Shown here: positions 37,468 to 48,560 of the stretch, piece after piece
How the letters are laid out: each line of letters opens with the position of its first letter
Position numbering within the stretch: position 1 is the stretch's first letter
Assembly: GCF_964204645.1 (NCBI RefSeq)
Contig: NC_134026.1
Span: forward strand, 4,838,001-4,902,000
DNA length: 64,000 bases
Source of the DNA: Tubulanus polymorphus
Lineage: Eukaryota; Nemertea; Palaeonemertea; Tubulaniformes; Tubulanidae
Direction: 5' to 3'
Position numbers and translations under genes: made by a program
Notes under the pieces: model-generated
Databases searched by the model: none
What the model was told of the DNA's origin: nothing
What the model saw: only the letters and a program-made list of their open reading frames with translations

Positions 37468-37702
37468 GGTGACGGTTAGCCTCCCGGTTAAGGGGTGGTG
37501 GTTAGCCTCCCAGTTAAGAGGTAACAATTAGCCTCCTGGTTAAGAGGTAATGGTTAACCTCCTGGTTGAGGGGTAATGGTTAGCCTCCCGGTTAAGAGGT
37601 AACTATTAGCCTCCTGGTTAAGAGGTAACAGTTAGCCTCCTGGTTGAGGGGAAACAGTTAGCCTCCTGGTTAAGGGGGTGACGGTTAGCCTCCTGTTTAA
37701 GT
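37468..37702. repeat. Minisatellite, 9 units of 26 bp
   Basis: The anchor (G/A)TTA(G/A)CCTCC recurs at 37475, 37501, 37527, 37553, 37579, 37605, 37631 and 37657, 26 bp apart, and once more at 37684 after a 27-bp step caused by an extra G. The unit continues as TGGTTAAGAGGTAACA. Units are diverged, so the array is not recent. There are no unique spacers, so it is not CRISPR-like. Confidence 0.95.
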
Positions 37703-38427
37703 ATTTAACCTAGGAGCGTTATAGCTGTGATGAAAAATAGAAGCGAAAATGGAAATATGAGTTGTATCGATCGGGTTAATCCCCGTTCTTCAAGATGAAG
37801 CATAAGTTCAGAACTATGGAGACGTTTCATTGACTACCAAAAAACTCATTACATCCTAGAGACGGTTTTTAAATTAAACTCCTAATTGTAACATAGCTAG
37901 ATCAAGGACTTATAACCGTAAGTAGATGAAATAGCAACGATGTGATTTATTTAGACTATATCAGTTGTTATTTTCTGGTTCAGAGTTTTAAATGAGTTAA
38001 CATAGTCGAACAACGATATTTTCAAATAGATTTCATTACAAAATTAAGTTAAAGAAAACCATCCAAACCTATTTTAACGCCTCTTCATTCATCACCTCAA
38101 ATCAAAGAGCCTTTTTCTATATGAGTTTATCGGCCATCAAAGTGCATGTATTGATTGAAGCGGATGTGGAGAGAGAGAGAGAGCCATCGCGCTTCGTTGA
38201 GAGCTGTGCAGTTGCATTTGCGCTCGGTATCCAGCAGAGGTCTCCGTCATCCATGGACGACTGCGAGCGAGGAGTTCTCTCATTTCGGTTCACGGTTTAT
38301 TCTACGCCGACGATAATAGTAATAATATCTACAACCGATGCTCTGGAACCGTATTAGTAATCGCGATGATGACTTTACGCGTCTGATTTTCATTATCGCC
38401 GCAACTGGAGGAAGTATTTATTAACGG
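37703..38427. other. Region before the second signal-peptide exon
   Basis: No gene is called. From about 38120 the sequence becomes richer in CpG and includes a GAGAGAGAGAGAG run (38169-38181). It probably forms the upstream part of the alternative promoter region of the LAR-type gene. Confidence 0.4.
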
Positions 38428-38682
38428 TATATATACGGGTATTACGGGGTGTGTGGATTACTAACCCGGTGCTGGAGAGGCGACACCTGCGAAGTATTCA
38501 GTTCGCGCTTTGCTCTGTCTCTCTATCACTCTCCGCGTGTCTCTTGTTCTATTTGATGTATGATGTTTCATAAAGTCCATTACAATCTGAACAACTTCCA
38601 ACAGAGATTAATTTTCTGGCGCTGCTAGACACATGATACATCACGGGCAGGTTTTCGCGATTACGGATTACTGGCTGTTCGA
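38428..38682 (+). promoter_or_regulatory. Candidate alternative promoter and 5' UTR of the LAR-type gene
   Basis: TATATATA at 38428-38435 and an initiator-like ATTCAGTTC near 38496-38504 precede the second signal-peptide exon. Their spacing of about 70 bp is too large for them to work as one core promoter, so only one is likely used. Short upstream ATGs occur (for example 38633, out of frame with the main start) and could damp translation. No splice acceptor is required before the exon, which fits a transcription start within this block. Confidence 0.3.
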
Positions 38683-38836
38683 ATGTGCGCGAACGTTCAA
38701 CGCCCATATTTGGGTCCTTTCTGGATATTCTCGTCGATTTTGCTGATCGCCGTTGTCGGATTTTCTCAGACGAGCCATGCGATGAACGCGGGCTTGTACG
38801 AGGTGATGATGTCGAAATGGGTGGTCGACGCCCTCG
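38683..38836 (+). CDS. LAR-type receptor tyrosine phosphatase, alternative first coding exon (second signal peptide)
   Basis: An ATG-initiated frame of 51 codons plus one base ends at the donor GTAGGT (38837-38842), in phase 1. The encoded N-terminus has an arginine at residue 7, a hydrophobic core at about residues 13-27 (FWIFSSILLIAVVGF) and SQTSHA, a good signal peptidase site, followed by about 18 residues ending KWVVDAL. The unpaired G joins the AT of the Ig1 exon at 56656 to give Asp, exactly as the exon at 8472 does, with a 17.8-kb intron. I infer an alternative promoter giving a receptor with a different signal peptide and a short N-terminal extension. The start codon context is weak (C at -3). 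It could instead be the first exon of an unrelated nested gene, but no other partner exon is visible. Confidence 0.5.
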
Positions 38837-41003
38837 GTAGGTTCTTCTCATTTGTCTTGTCTTTTTTTCGCAAAATCTTTTTTCGATGCGCTTTAGAAAT
38901 TGCCTAACGATATTTTTTTTTCGCCACAAAAAACCAAGCGGTAGACTCGTTTTCATAGAATTTGAATTCATCTCGGAGGGATGTACGAATATGCGAAACC
39001 GAAGGGAATCGATTTAATTCAGTTCGTGGCTCTCGCCTAAAACGACTTACTTATGAAAGCGTAGAATTACGCGTCGTGAGAAAACGACCTTTTAAACAAA
39101 ACAAAAAAAAAACGCGTTAAGGGGCAGGAAATAGTTATCTGACGGTATTCGCCGTGGTACACGTATCGGTTTTTCGTCTTCGAAAACTTGATGAAAAATT
39201 TATGCGAATGTGTCATTAAAAATTTTGTACCTGTTTATGCAGAGTTTGTATTGATCTGAGCGACTTCATACGAGTGTAACTTGAAACGTGAAGAGTCCAA
39301 TATTCGCTGCTGTTGCTGCTGCGTTTTTTTTACCCCACTCTGAATATGAAACATTTAGGCTACTGCAGCAGTGTGCCCGAAATAATCAAGAAATATATGA
39401 TAACGTATTTTTAAGCAGCTATTAATCTTTAATTTGGCCATTGATATGACCGGGGAAGGGGGGTGTTGGTAAAAGTTTCGACTGAGGATGGGAAAATCAG
39501 GATGCGAATAATGTATATCAAAGTACATGCATAGCTGAATTATTCTGTTTTATTACACTCCGCCAATAGTGGTACCGGTAATCCGTTCAAACCAGCAGAA
39601 TAACAAAAAAAATTTATGTCCCTACAGTTGGCAATGTAAAAATAATCTGAAAATCAATGCCATTATTTGTCTATAACGGTAACATTTTGCTGGTCCTGAC
39701 ACTACTGCTATAGGTGGAGTCTGATATAGAAGTCAGTCTTCACATTATGAAGATAGAGTATTCAATATTTAGCATCCATGGTTCGAGTGAACCGTAGGTA
39801 TTTTGGTTATGAAAATGGCCCGATAGATGAGAGATGTGCTGGCTGTAATTGTATCGGGAAATATTCCACCTACTCGTTACGCATTAGTCATCAAGGGAGA
39901 CAATCCGACCGGTGATGCACACGTACAGAATATCATTCCCCTCTTGAAAGCAACTCTGAGAAGCCTATTTAAGTCATATCCGCTTTTACCAGTTCGGGAT
40001 TATACCTACAGGGGTGCTTATTATATTTCAAGGGCCATGTCTTTAAACTTAAATGCAATATTACGCCCCATTGTTTGAAGTGAGCTTCTCATACAAGGGG
40101 GGATATTGTTAATATGAAAGATGAACTTCATGATGGAAATAATGAAATATAAATGCTACAGTTAAATTACAATGTTATATATTGTCAGTATGTTGCAATC
40201 TAAAAATCGATGAATTCTATTTACAGCAAATATTTCTCATTCGATTACATTTCTGTTTCGCAGGATTATATGCATTTTGTTTGAAGTCATATTAAGCCTC
40301 CGTAAGTCATAGTCGCTGAAAATGCGATTGCTCACTCGCGCTTGCATCGTATTGTAAATCCTACCGATGTTGGCTGTTCCAGCCTCCTTTCTATGTATAA
40401 TAAGAAACCGGGCTCATGAATGAAAGGCTTTCGAAGCCTGAAGCTATGAAACATTGGCATATAGCTATGAAACATTATACGGACAGTGTTTGGCCATGGC
40501 TGAAGGAGCAATTATGAAAGATATCATTATTAATGATAACTAACTCATCGACTAGTGCTTGTGCTTATCGACAGATTTTACCGTGAAGGACCAGCGATGA
40601 ATTCATTACATATCGACTTCAATATTACTCGATGTTACTTCATCACATGATTGCTTTTGAATTTTCGGCCCTGTTTCGAAGACATAGGATAATAACAATT
40701 ATTGAAAGCAGTATTCTCCATTGAGTTCCAGAGTGAATTGATTTGATTCCCAAATCTTATGTTCTTGCCCGCTTTCACTGACTTGAGCGCAATGAAGCTG
40801 GTGATTATATATAAGATATTGGGATTGGAATATCCAATTGCTCTTAAAAGCGTAGCAAACATGATATTTGATTGTGACACCTTGATGCCAGATTTATATC
40901 TTGTATGCCATATGTTTGTGCTTAAGTTGAACCTACACCATTGCCACAATCATGAATCATGAACAAACATGAATTTCCATTTATTTCCAATGAATGTGAC
41001 AAT
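38837..41003. other. Intron downstream of the alternative first exon
   Basis: No gene is called. A strong acceptor (CATTTCTGTTTCGCAG) at 40263 and a GTAAGT donor at 40302 bracket 38 nt, but stops close the phase 1 frame, so it could only be a non-coding or frame-breaking exon. The rest is AT-rich and unstructured. Confidence 0.4.
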
Positions 41004-41270
41004 AGCCGCGATTACACAAGCATTTTGGCCGGTGCCAAATTTTGCCGGGAACAACTGTTCACACGGATACCAAATGGGCCCAGTGCAAGTTTGGCCTGAC
41101 CAAACCTAAGCCAAATTTTAGCATGGGGTCAAATCATGGCTATGAATTAAAACTGGTTCCGTGACTCGCATTGCTTTGTTTAGTATTGAGTGAGTGGTTT
41201 ATGTGTGAACGCTCTCTCTAATTAGACTCAGGCCTGATCGGGGCCAAATCGTCTCTGCGTGATGGCGGCT
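41004..41270 (+). mobile_element. GGCCAAATTTGGCC-family miniature element, copy 10 (reference copy)
   Basis: Near-complete copy with terminal inverted repeats AGCCGCGATTACAC and GCGTGATGGCGGCT. Between them lie GGTGCCAAATTTTGCCGGGA, ACAACTGTTCACACGGATAC, TTTTAGCATGGGGTCAAATC, AACTGGTTCCGTGACTCGC, TTAGTATTGAGTGAGTGG and CTCTCTAATTAGACTCAGGC. AAT on both sides may be a short target duplication. No coding capacity; the size and ends fit a non-autonomous DNA transposon. Confidence 0.95.
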
Positions 41271-43023
41271 AATGTTTTTGATGAAGTTGTGAGTCGGGTG
41301 AGTAATGATGGAAGGTATTGTTTTATTCACTGATATGACTATGGCAACATGTGAAGCTGCTTGAAGTCACTCGCATCAGCAGCATCGGATTCAGCATGCA
41401 GATGGTTTGATGCAGTTTACTTGTTGTATTTGCCGTGTAAGACGTCAATAATGGCCTCGCTGAATCAATTAACATTTCGCTGCGCAAACTTCCATTCCTT
41501 ATACGGCGTCCTGACTAGCAATGCACTCATTGAATTTAAGTTGCGGAACTCGGCGTCGGCTGAATTTAATTTGACGCTTCCGTCACGATGACCACAATCG
41601 AATGCGGCTATACATGATTCTCATCGTCAAACATTGACCGTCGTCGTTCGGTTCGCTCCTGCGCGTTTTCCGTATTCGAAAGCTTGTGAGTGAAATCTTG
41701 AAGCTTCATTCCACAATATCAATTCTTCTCTCCCCTTTTGTATTGAATTGATCGCGGGAGCTCTATACCTTCGAAGAAAAATAATGAGTGCTTTCTCTTG
41801 TTTAATGATTTTTTGATGCGCTTAATCTCTTCAGTTCATTTGATTCGACATTTTTTGATTGCGTACTCCAATACTCTGTGGAAAACTCTTTATGACGGGA
41901 GTTCTGAAGAAAAAAGTGGATCCGTGGTACTTTAGTCGCATTGCGACTACCTTACTGATACTGCGAGGCCTATCCCGGTTACGGGAGCAATTATAAAACT
42001 GTCAAACCTGGTGAGTTGTTCAAATAACTCACCTTGCGCCCGAATGACAGGTCCTGTTTGTTCGTCAGTTGTAGTTGACTTGACGTTTAATTGATGACAC
42101 TTTTTACATCATCGCGACGCCGATTATCAACTACTCTCGGCTCTACTAGCGTGTGGCGAAACGGGGTCGCTGCGACCGACCGTTTTCATTTGCTCAATCA
42201 ACGAACCCAAGGGGAATCAACGTGAAATAACATTTGTCCCCGAACCGGCAACGGTGCCAGCTAGCGTCGACGTTGATAATTCGCGGCGTCGCGCCGATGT
42301 AGCCGTGAATTTCATCGGAATCGACATCGCGCGGCACGCTTCAGCGATAATGAAATTGATACGCATCAGATTTTTAATAGCCAGGTATAGGCTTTGTTTT
42401 TGTAGCTGGTTGAAAGGTGGACTAGGCGTGAAATCGATTCCGCATTAGTTGTTTAGGCCATAAAAAGTGACGGCCTTTTCAAACTCTGATAATATACACT
42501 CTGAACTGAATACCGATTACTTATTCACTATTCATACACAAATTATCGCCAAAAGGCATGGCAGGCAATTATTTTGATTTTGTCAAGGGAAACTTATTAA
42601 GTTTCCTACATTCTCATGGGCTGAAAATGATGAGGAATTTTCTGTTCTACCACGCTGATTAAGAGATTTCGACGCCTGACTATATACGTACCAGGCAACA
42701 TGTAAGAAGATGCCAACCAACCACCATCGCTGGCTAATCTTATTTCGTCTTTCACCACCTATAATATATTCGTGTAATCGGCTCAGTAGTGTGTATGTAT
42801 GTAAGTCTCGTCTTGTAGCGCGTGTAATCAACATCGAATCAAAATCATGTTACAAATAGTATACCGGACTCAGACGCGGACCTCAGAGGCGGCTCTCCCA
42901 GGACATTCGTACTCTAAATACAAGTATATGATAATTGGGTATCGGTCTGGGTAAATTAGTCGTACATAAGAACGAATCTAGGTTCTACAAGTTCTAGATT
43001 CCCTTACCAAGTTTAAGAGGCAT
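41271..43023. other. Intronic stretch with a CpG-rich block
   Basis: A CpG-rich block lies at about 42110-42330. A small perfect 8-bp hairpin (GGTGAGTT and AACTCACC) lies at 42010-42033. No gene is recognised. Confidence 0.45.
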
Positions 43024-43085
43024 CAATGATGTCCTCAATCTGGAAGGTTTTGAGGAGAAAACCTTCCAGAATGGGGACATGATTG
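43024..43085 (+). ncRNA. Hairpin with 23-nt arms, 22 of 23 paired (possible pre-miRNA)
   Basis: The arm 43029-43051 and the arm 43058-43080 pair at 22 of 23 positions (one A-A mismatch, one G-U) around a 6-nt loop GAGGAG. The inner 13 bp (TCTGGAAGGTTTT with AAAACCTTCCAGA) are perfect, and CAAT pairs with ATTG just outside. Arm length, single mismatch and size are those of a microRNA precursor in the sense strand of an intron. Weaker inverted similarity continues further out (AAGAGGCATC and GGGGGCATCTT), which a small foldback transposon would also show. I recognise neither arm as a known microRNA. Confidence 0.35.
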
Positions 43086-45103
43086 CATCATTGGGGGCAT
43101 CTTCCCTAACATCACCATTAGACTTTACCTGAAATTGCCACCATTCAGTAAGTACTGTTGAACTTCTTTTTTCAAACGCATCTCGGCACTACCATAAAAC
43201 CATATATTCTCCGAGAATTTCCCCGAGCTATTTTCAGGTATATATTTAGGTATTATTCAGCGAGATGGTTTCAAGAGGAAAAGTAGCTCACTTGATTTTG
43301 TTTCCACGCAACTGTTCGTTACTTGAAAAGATCCGACGAATCGTTTGATGTTTGTTCAGTTCCTAAAGTTTAAAATTGGCATACGCATCATACTACTGAT
43401 GTACGAACTACCGATGAATGAAAATGAATTGAATCGAAAACAACACTTAATACACTACGCGCGTATTAGAAATACGACATATGTCATCACAAGAATTATT
43501 AGCTTTATCATCTATTTACGCCCGAGGCACAAGTCGGAAATATGTAATATTAAGATTCTGGTTGATGGTTGATACCATTTTAAGGCGATTTAAATATGGC
43601 CCTCTTTTTGTATGGGTGGAATTTCGTTACGGGGAGATTGGAGGGATGGTAATATTTCTGTCAGAATCAATAACCTATATCACTTTTAGAATAGTTTTTA
43701 CCCTTTTTGCCTCATAACCTAATTTCAAAATGCTCTCGTTTCAAAACCGCTAAACTTATTATAGTATGCGGAATGAATTTACAAAATTCGATAACTTTTG
43801 ATTTCTTGAATATCACCAGACGCCCATCATTCTGACAATTCACTTCCGAATTCGTGGAACTGCGTGAAAAATACAAAACAACACTAGTCGTAATCAATGA
43901 ATAGATCCATATTGTTAACTGGAACTGTTATAGCATGAAATTCACAAAATGTTGACTTCAATGAAAACATCAATAGCGCGCTGAAGCGATGATCCGTTCA
44001 TAATAAATGTCACCCGAGCTGCATAAACATTGTGATCGCTGCTCTGTGATACGCGTTGTTGTCGAATCAAATTACTTTCTATATCAATCGATAAATTATT
44101 ACATTTTTCAAGTTGAAATTGTATTTTTAGGCCAAGTTTTTTGTTACAGTATTCGCGTTGTGCGATTTGTCATATTCACACGCACCAAGTGACTTATCAG
44201 TAGCTAGGATCAGCGTCTAATCCCGTAAACTGTCGGAAATCATTTTTAATGAATTTTCAATTTTTGTATTTACGCGCGGCATGCGCTGAACGAAAAATTA
44301 ACAAATCTAAAAAAGTAACCAAATCGTCAATCAAAAAAGTAACCAACAGGAGGTTCATTCGGGAACTAAACTTTTTCGCAGGAGGCCCCGCACTCTCACC
44401 CCCTACTCCCACGCTACGGGTCAGCGTGGATGTCCATCTCTCTCAATGAGCCATTAGATCGGCCGTACCTAATCTCATCGCACTAAGATCGGGTGCTCTT
44501 CAATTGATGAACTATATATCAGCCATCATCGCCGCAATCACTCTGCCTCCATTATCTAAATCAGTCTGGTTTATATCCTGAGGTGTGCGCCAGGTTCACG
44601 TCTACAACGATTCGATTTTCCACAATTGTCCACCATATTGTTGTTATATATATATGTATACAATTCGCTAATGGCATCGAATGTCGTCGTTTTTTTTTTC
44701 GATCATTCGCCCGAGCGGCCGTAAACGATGGCAATCCTTAAACATGTCAAGATGCTCGATCTATCACGTCGCGATACAACGAGAATTAATGCGTTCACTT
44801 GTGTAATTATGACTTTTGCGTCCTACGAACGAACGCAACATACGAGTCCGATGATAGTCGTCGTGAAGATACTCCGGTATCGCTCTTCGCTGATTCGCGT
44901 CGAAGGGTCATCGACGAATATTATGTCCTCTTAATTTAGTGACGGATGATAATTCTTATTTATCGCGATGTTGCTAAGATACTCGGATCGGATAACGTTG
45001 CTACGATGTCGATGTCGTATATCTGGAGTCATTGTCTCACTAAATAGGGATAAGCAGCTCGATATGGACTAATTAAATTTCAGGAATTCATATTACAGGG
45101 CTC
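43086..45103. other. Intronic stretch
   Basis: I see no gene or structured repeat here. The open frames are short and unsupported. Confidence 0.5.
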
Positions 45104-45186
45104 GGTTTCATAGACTGGTATCAAAATTATCCCTAGGGATAACTCCTAAATCGGGGTAACAACCAGCATAGTAACAATGCGAAACC
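45104..45186. repeat. Possible small foldback element
   Basis: GGTTTCATAGACTGGTA at the left and the inverse of GCGAAACC at the right are imperfectly complementary, and the self-complementary TTATCCCTAGGGATAA lies near the middle. This may be a degraded miniature element of about 83 bp. No second copy was found in the window. Confidence 0.25.
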
Positions 45187-46357
45187 ATGGTTATAACTGA
45201 TAAATTTCAGAATGTTCCCAGGGACTATTTTGCTTCCACATCTATGACACCCAGTCCTGGAGACTATAGTTTAGATTAGTGGAGACAAGTTTTTTCAATG
45301 CACGTACTATTTTCTCGCCACTGGGGTCGATGCCATGAAATTCGTGATAATATAAGTCACCACAGAAATGGCTGAAAATTATCCGAAAAATGCCCCCCTT
45401 GGCTACGAGAATATGAAACTGGGTTCTAGATATTACGGAAAGCACTTTGACATTTTTCCATATGATATACAGTAGATAGATAGTTTACACCTCATCCTTC
45501 CAGTGGAATCATCGTTCACATGAAGGCTATCAAGTGTTGCCTAGTAGGTGACAAATAAAATATGATACGTTCATCATTAGAATCCGTTAATGTGAATGAG
45601 CAATAGAGTTAATGGACTATTGCCTGTTTGTTCAGCAATTTTCCCATATCAGGAGCGTCCTCAATTATATAGTCACGTTTTATATCTTCACCCGGATAGT
45701 TAAAAGCCCCATCATCTATGAAAGTTAATGTCCCCTACAGGTGAAAGTGGACAAAAATGTTGCCACTTTTAATAGAAGGTTCATTTAATTGTTGCTCCTT
45801 GCGGATGAAGTATCCGTTGTTATTACCAGTTAAAAGATGTAGTAGAGTTGTTGTTTACTGAGGCTAATTGATCACGGTCCGGGGGTTATTCAGTCTGCCT
45901 TCTGAAGGTCTTTGTTATTGTTGACGAATAATCTTGACATTGAATAATTGATACAAGCAAGCGTTGCCGTTAAATCCTGATTCCGTCGAAGGTGCCGGCC
46001 ATTAATAATCGCGGTTAGCTGTACATATGAAATATTGAAGCCTTATTATCAGTCGTTTACATCGATTTCGATGATGGTTTGAATGAGAGTTCGTGAATAT
46101 TTTACACCACTTTCCCCATACATAATATGAAGGTGAAGTTAGTTGCCAGGAAATTGTACGGATGACAATCAACCGGGCTTTCAAGAGAGAAGTGTGTACA
46201 TCAGATAGATTTGTACAAATAACGGCTTTAAAGGAATTGTTCTTGATGTCACTCAGTGTTTGTCTTGGTGAGGTGAATAGAGATGTGGGAGGGTATGCTC
46301 TATAGTCGAGAGGTTATGCTCTATAAAGGTTATGCGTGTAATGGCATCCATATTGGC
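45187..46357. other. Intronic stretch
   Basis: I see no gene or structured repeat here. Confidence 0.5.
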
Positions 46358-46620
46358 CTCGCGATCTCATGGAAACGATTTGACCACGTCAAAATTGACC
46401 AGTGGCTCAATGGAGAACATCTGTAAACGACTCACTTTATACTTAACAAAGCAAAGTTAGTCACTTCCTGAACCCTGTTACAATTCAAACGCAACGATTT
46501 GCCTACAATTTATCAAAATTTGGCTTGGTTTTGGTCAGGCCACTTCGGCTTGGACCAAATTTGGCACCCATGTGAACAGTTGGCCTTGGCCTTATTTTGC
46601 TCAGGCCAAAAGTCACTGAT
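46358..46620 (-). mobile_element. GGCCAAATTTGGCC-family miniature element, copy 11 (diverged)
   Basis: Minus orientation. It begins near TCGCGATCTCATGGAAACG and contains ACTCACTTTATACTTAAC, AAAGCAAAGTTAGTCACTTCC, TTACAATTCAAACGCAACG, TTTTGGTCAGGCCACTTCGG and CACCCATGTGAACAGTTGG. It is among the most diverged copies, so insertion of the family was spread over time. Confidence 0.8.
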
Positions 46621-47540
46621 GACCAATGTGGCATATGTGAACACTAGGTGTGATGACTAGGAGTGCATCCTCTAGACAAATGCCTTCGTTTTCATTCAAT
46701 ATGCCGTGGTCGAGAGGTAAAATCAAATCAAAAATGCAGAATCATCTTTTCACCCAAGCGGGTATTTTGTCTACGGCATCATGAAATCATATAAAGTCTA
46801 TCCCCGGTGGTACAATTTCGCTAATGATAGCGATGGACATCGGCGGCGATAGTTACGACGCGTGAAAAGCAAGCAGTGCGGGCCCGCTCGCAGCTAGATT
46901 CATTAATTGGCGCTGTTAGAAAGGGATATCATTCGCCTAATTTTATCATTCATGCAAATCGTGCCGGGCACATCGGTAAGTTAGAAAACCCTCCGCTAGT
47001 ACGCCACGGAGTTTGCGTGGATTAATGAAGACAGTCGGCGATGCAGTATGAAGGGGTAGTAACACCAGCAAAGCCTGTTTATGGCATTGTGTAATTAGGA
47101 AGTGCTGAGAGCTGCTAGCTTCAGCTTCGTAATGAATAATTGCTTATTAAAGCAATCCCACGCGTAGATTCAGCCGCATGACCGAGCCCCCAGTTTTAAG
47201 AGAATGCTTACACGCGCGCAAGCGTGCCGACCCTATATTCCAAATAATCTAGACCGATGCTTCCAAGTATTTGATTAGCGAAGTATAAGATTATTCGAAA
47301 ATATACCGAGAATTGTAGTAGCGGGAGTTCATTATTGGACATGTAATTACGAACACTTTCAACGGGCGTTGCATTATTAAACATGGGTGTTCTCGATGTG
47401 TGTGCGCGCGTATGGATGCTTCCCGCTGCGGCTGATTTTCATTCAGAAACAATAATCTATCTACAACTCGTCACGTCATCCGAACATTCATATCTGATAC
47501 TGATGTGGTGTATTGTCACGACACTTTCAGTTAAAGCCAA
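46621..47540. other. Intronic stretch with a CpG-rich block and orphan splice donor
   Basis: The block 46830-46990 is CpG-rich and ends at a strong donor-like ATCG|GTAAGT (46977-46982). No ATG-initiated or well-bounded phase 1 exon ends there, so it is recorded only as a possible unused or non-coding exon edge. Confidence 0.35.
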
Positions 47541-47660
47541 AAGCCGCGACCACACGGATACGGAATCGTCAAATTTGGCCTGATTAGAGAGCACTTTCAC
47601 ATGTAAACCATTCCCTAGATACTAAACGATGCTTAAACAAAGCGAAGGGAGTCTGGTCCA
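47541..47660 (-). mobile_element. GGCCAAATTTGGCC-family miniature element, copy 12 (truncated)
   Basis: Minus orientation. Left end AGCCGCGACCACACGGATACG, then TGATTAGAGAGCAC, CCATTCCCTAGATACTAAAC and AAACAAAGCGAAGGGAGTC, where similarity stops. Only the first 120 bp remain. A SINE lies about 60 bp further on. Confidence 0.9.
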
Positions 47661-47721
47661 ACGGTCTGTGATGGACCCAGTAAGAAAATGTCTGAACTCT
47701 TGAGATATATTACGCATAGCT

Positions 47722-47834
47722 GTATAACCTAACCACTGGCCATGTGGACTAGTTCTTTTGGTCTACTGGTTAGCACGCTTGCTTAGACCAAAGTTTGATC
47801 CCTGGTGAGTGTGCGTAATTCTTGATCGTTACAC
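47722..47834 (+). mobile_element. tRNA-derived SINE, plus copy (single head)
   Basis: TTGGTCTACTGGTTAGCACG matches a pol III A box (TGGTCTACTGG) and AGTTTGATCCC a B box, in tRNA-like spacing. The leader CCACTGGCCATGTGGACTAG and the tail GGTGAGTGTGCGTAATT are shared with the minus-strand copy at 48339-48560. The anticodon arm is not a proper stem and the acceptor stem is absent, so it is a SINE and not a tRNA gene. Confidence 0.8.
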
Positions 47835-48338
47835 ATAGTTTAGTTGATGAAATGAAGGAAGAAGATAAATGAAGAATATAGAGATCAATTTCTGACCAAA
47901 TATTGAGATTAAATCCTGAATTATCTCTGGCCTCGTGCTGGTCGTACCGAACCCACCTTTGTTCAGTTCTTTCATGTTCAGCGACGCTAAGCATTTTGAA
48001 CACTGATGTCTTCCAGCAGTTGAAAATCGATACGTAGATGTTGTCTGGTAGGTATCAAAACAAAAATCAATAATCTATAATTGAGAATGCGTACTCGAAG
48101 GATGCGGATTTGATGAAGCGATGATGACCAAGAGCAGATTTGATCATATTTCGTATTACCAGACCACCATTAGACAAGAAATTTATTATTCTACTTGTTA
48201 CATTGGCAAGTTCAGTTTGTCATACTTTTTAATAGGCATATTTCTCTTCGTCAGTCACCATTTTGGGTAAGGGCAAATTTATAGCAGGTATTTGAACATT
48301 TGAACATAATGATACACTGTTTTATGGGTTCTCCACCA
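47835..48338. other. Spacer between inverted SINE copies
   Basis: About 500 bp of AT-rich sequence between two SINE copies whose tails point at each other. No gene. Confidence 0.5.
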
Positions 48339-48560
48339 GTGTAACGATTGGGGAAGTGATAGTGAAATTACGCGCACTCACCGAGGATCAAACTTGGGTC
48401 TCGCACCTAGAAAGCAAGCATGCTAACCAGTAGACCAATAGAACTAGTCCACTTGGCCAGTGGTAATACAGATCAAACCCGGGTCTTGTACCTAGAAAGC
48501 AAGCGTGCTAACCAGTAGACCATTAGAACTAGTCCACTTGGCCACTGGTTACACAGCTAG
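48339..48560 (-). mobile_element. tRNA-derived SINE, minus copy with two tandem heads
   Basis: Read on the minus strand it has two consecutive leader-plus-tRNA-like units (48468-48557, then 48380-48467). Each carries GTGGACTAGTTCTA or its close variant, the A box TGGTCTACTGGTTAGCA, CTTGCTTTCTAGGT and the B box GGTTTGAT or AGTTTGATCC. The tail GGTGAGTGCGCGTAATTTC ends in CAATCGTTACAC. The dimer form may be a subfamily or a local head duplication. Confidence 0.8.

Noticed and set aside
37468-37702. Possible CRISPR-like array
   Set aside because: Continuous head-to-tail units without unique spacers, in animal DNA: an ordinary minisatellite. The same holds for 1326-1585 and 49090-49460.
40264-40301. 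38-nt segment with excellent acceptor and donor
   Set aside because: Not a multiple of three and closed by a stop in the phase 1 frame; it could only be a non-coding or poison exon and has no other support.
47757-47810. Possible functional tRNA gene
   Set aside because: A and B boxes are present, but the anticodon stem and acceptor stem do not form, and the copies show SINE structure.
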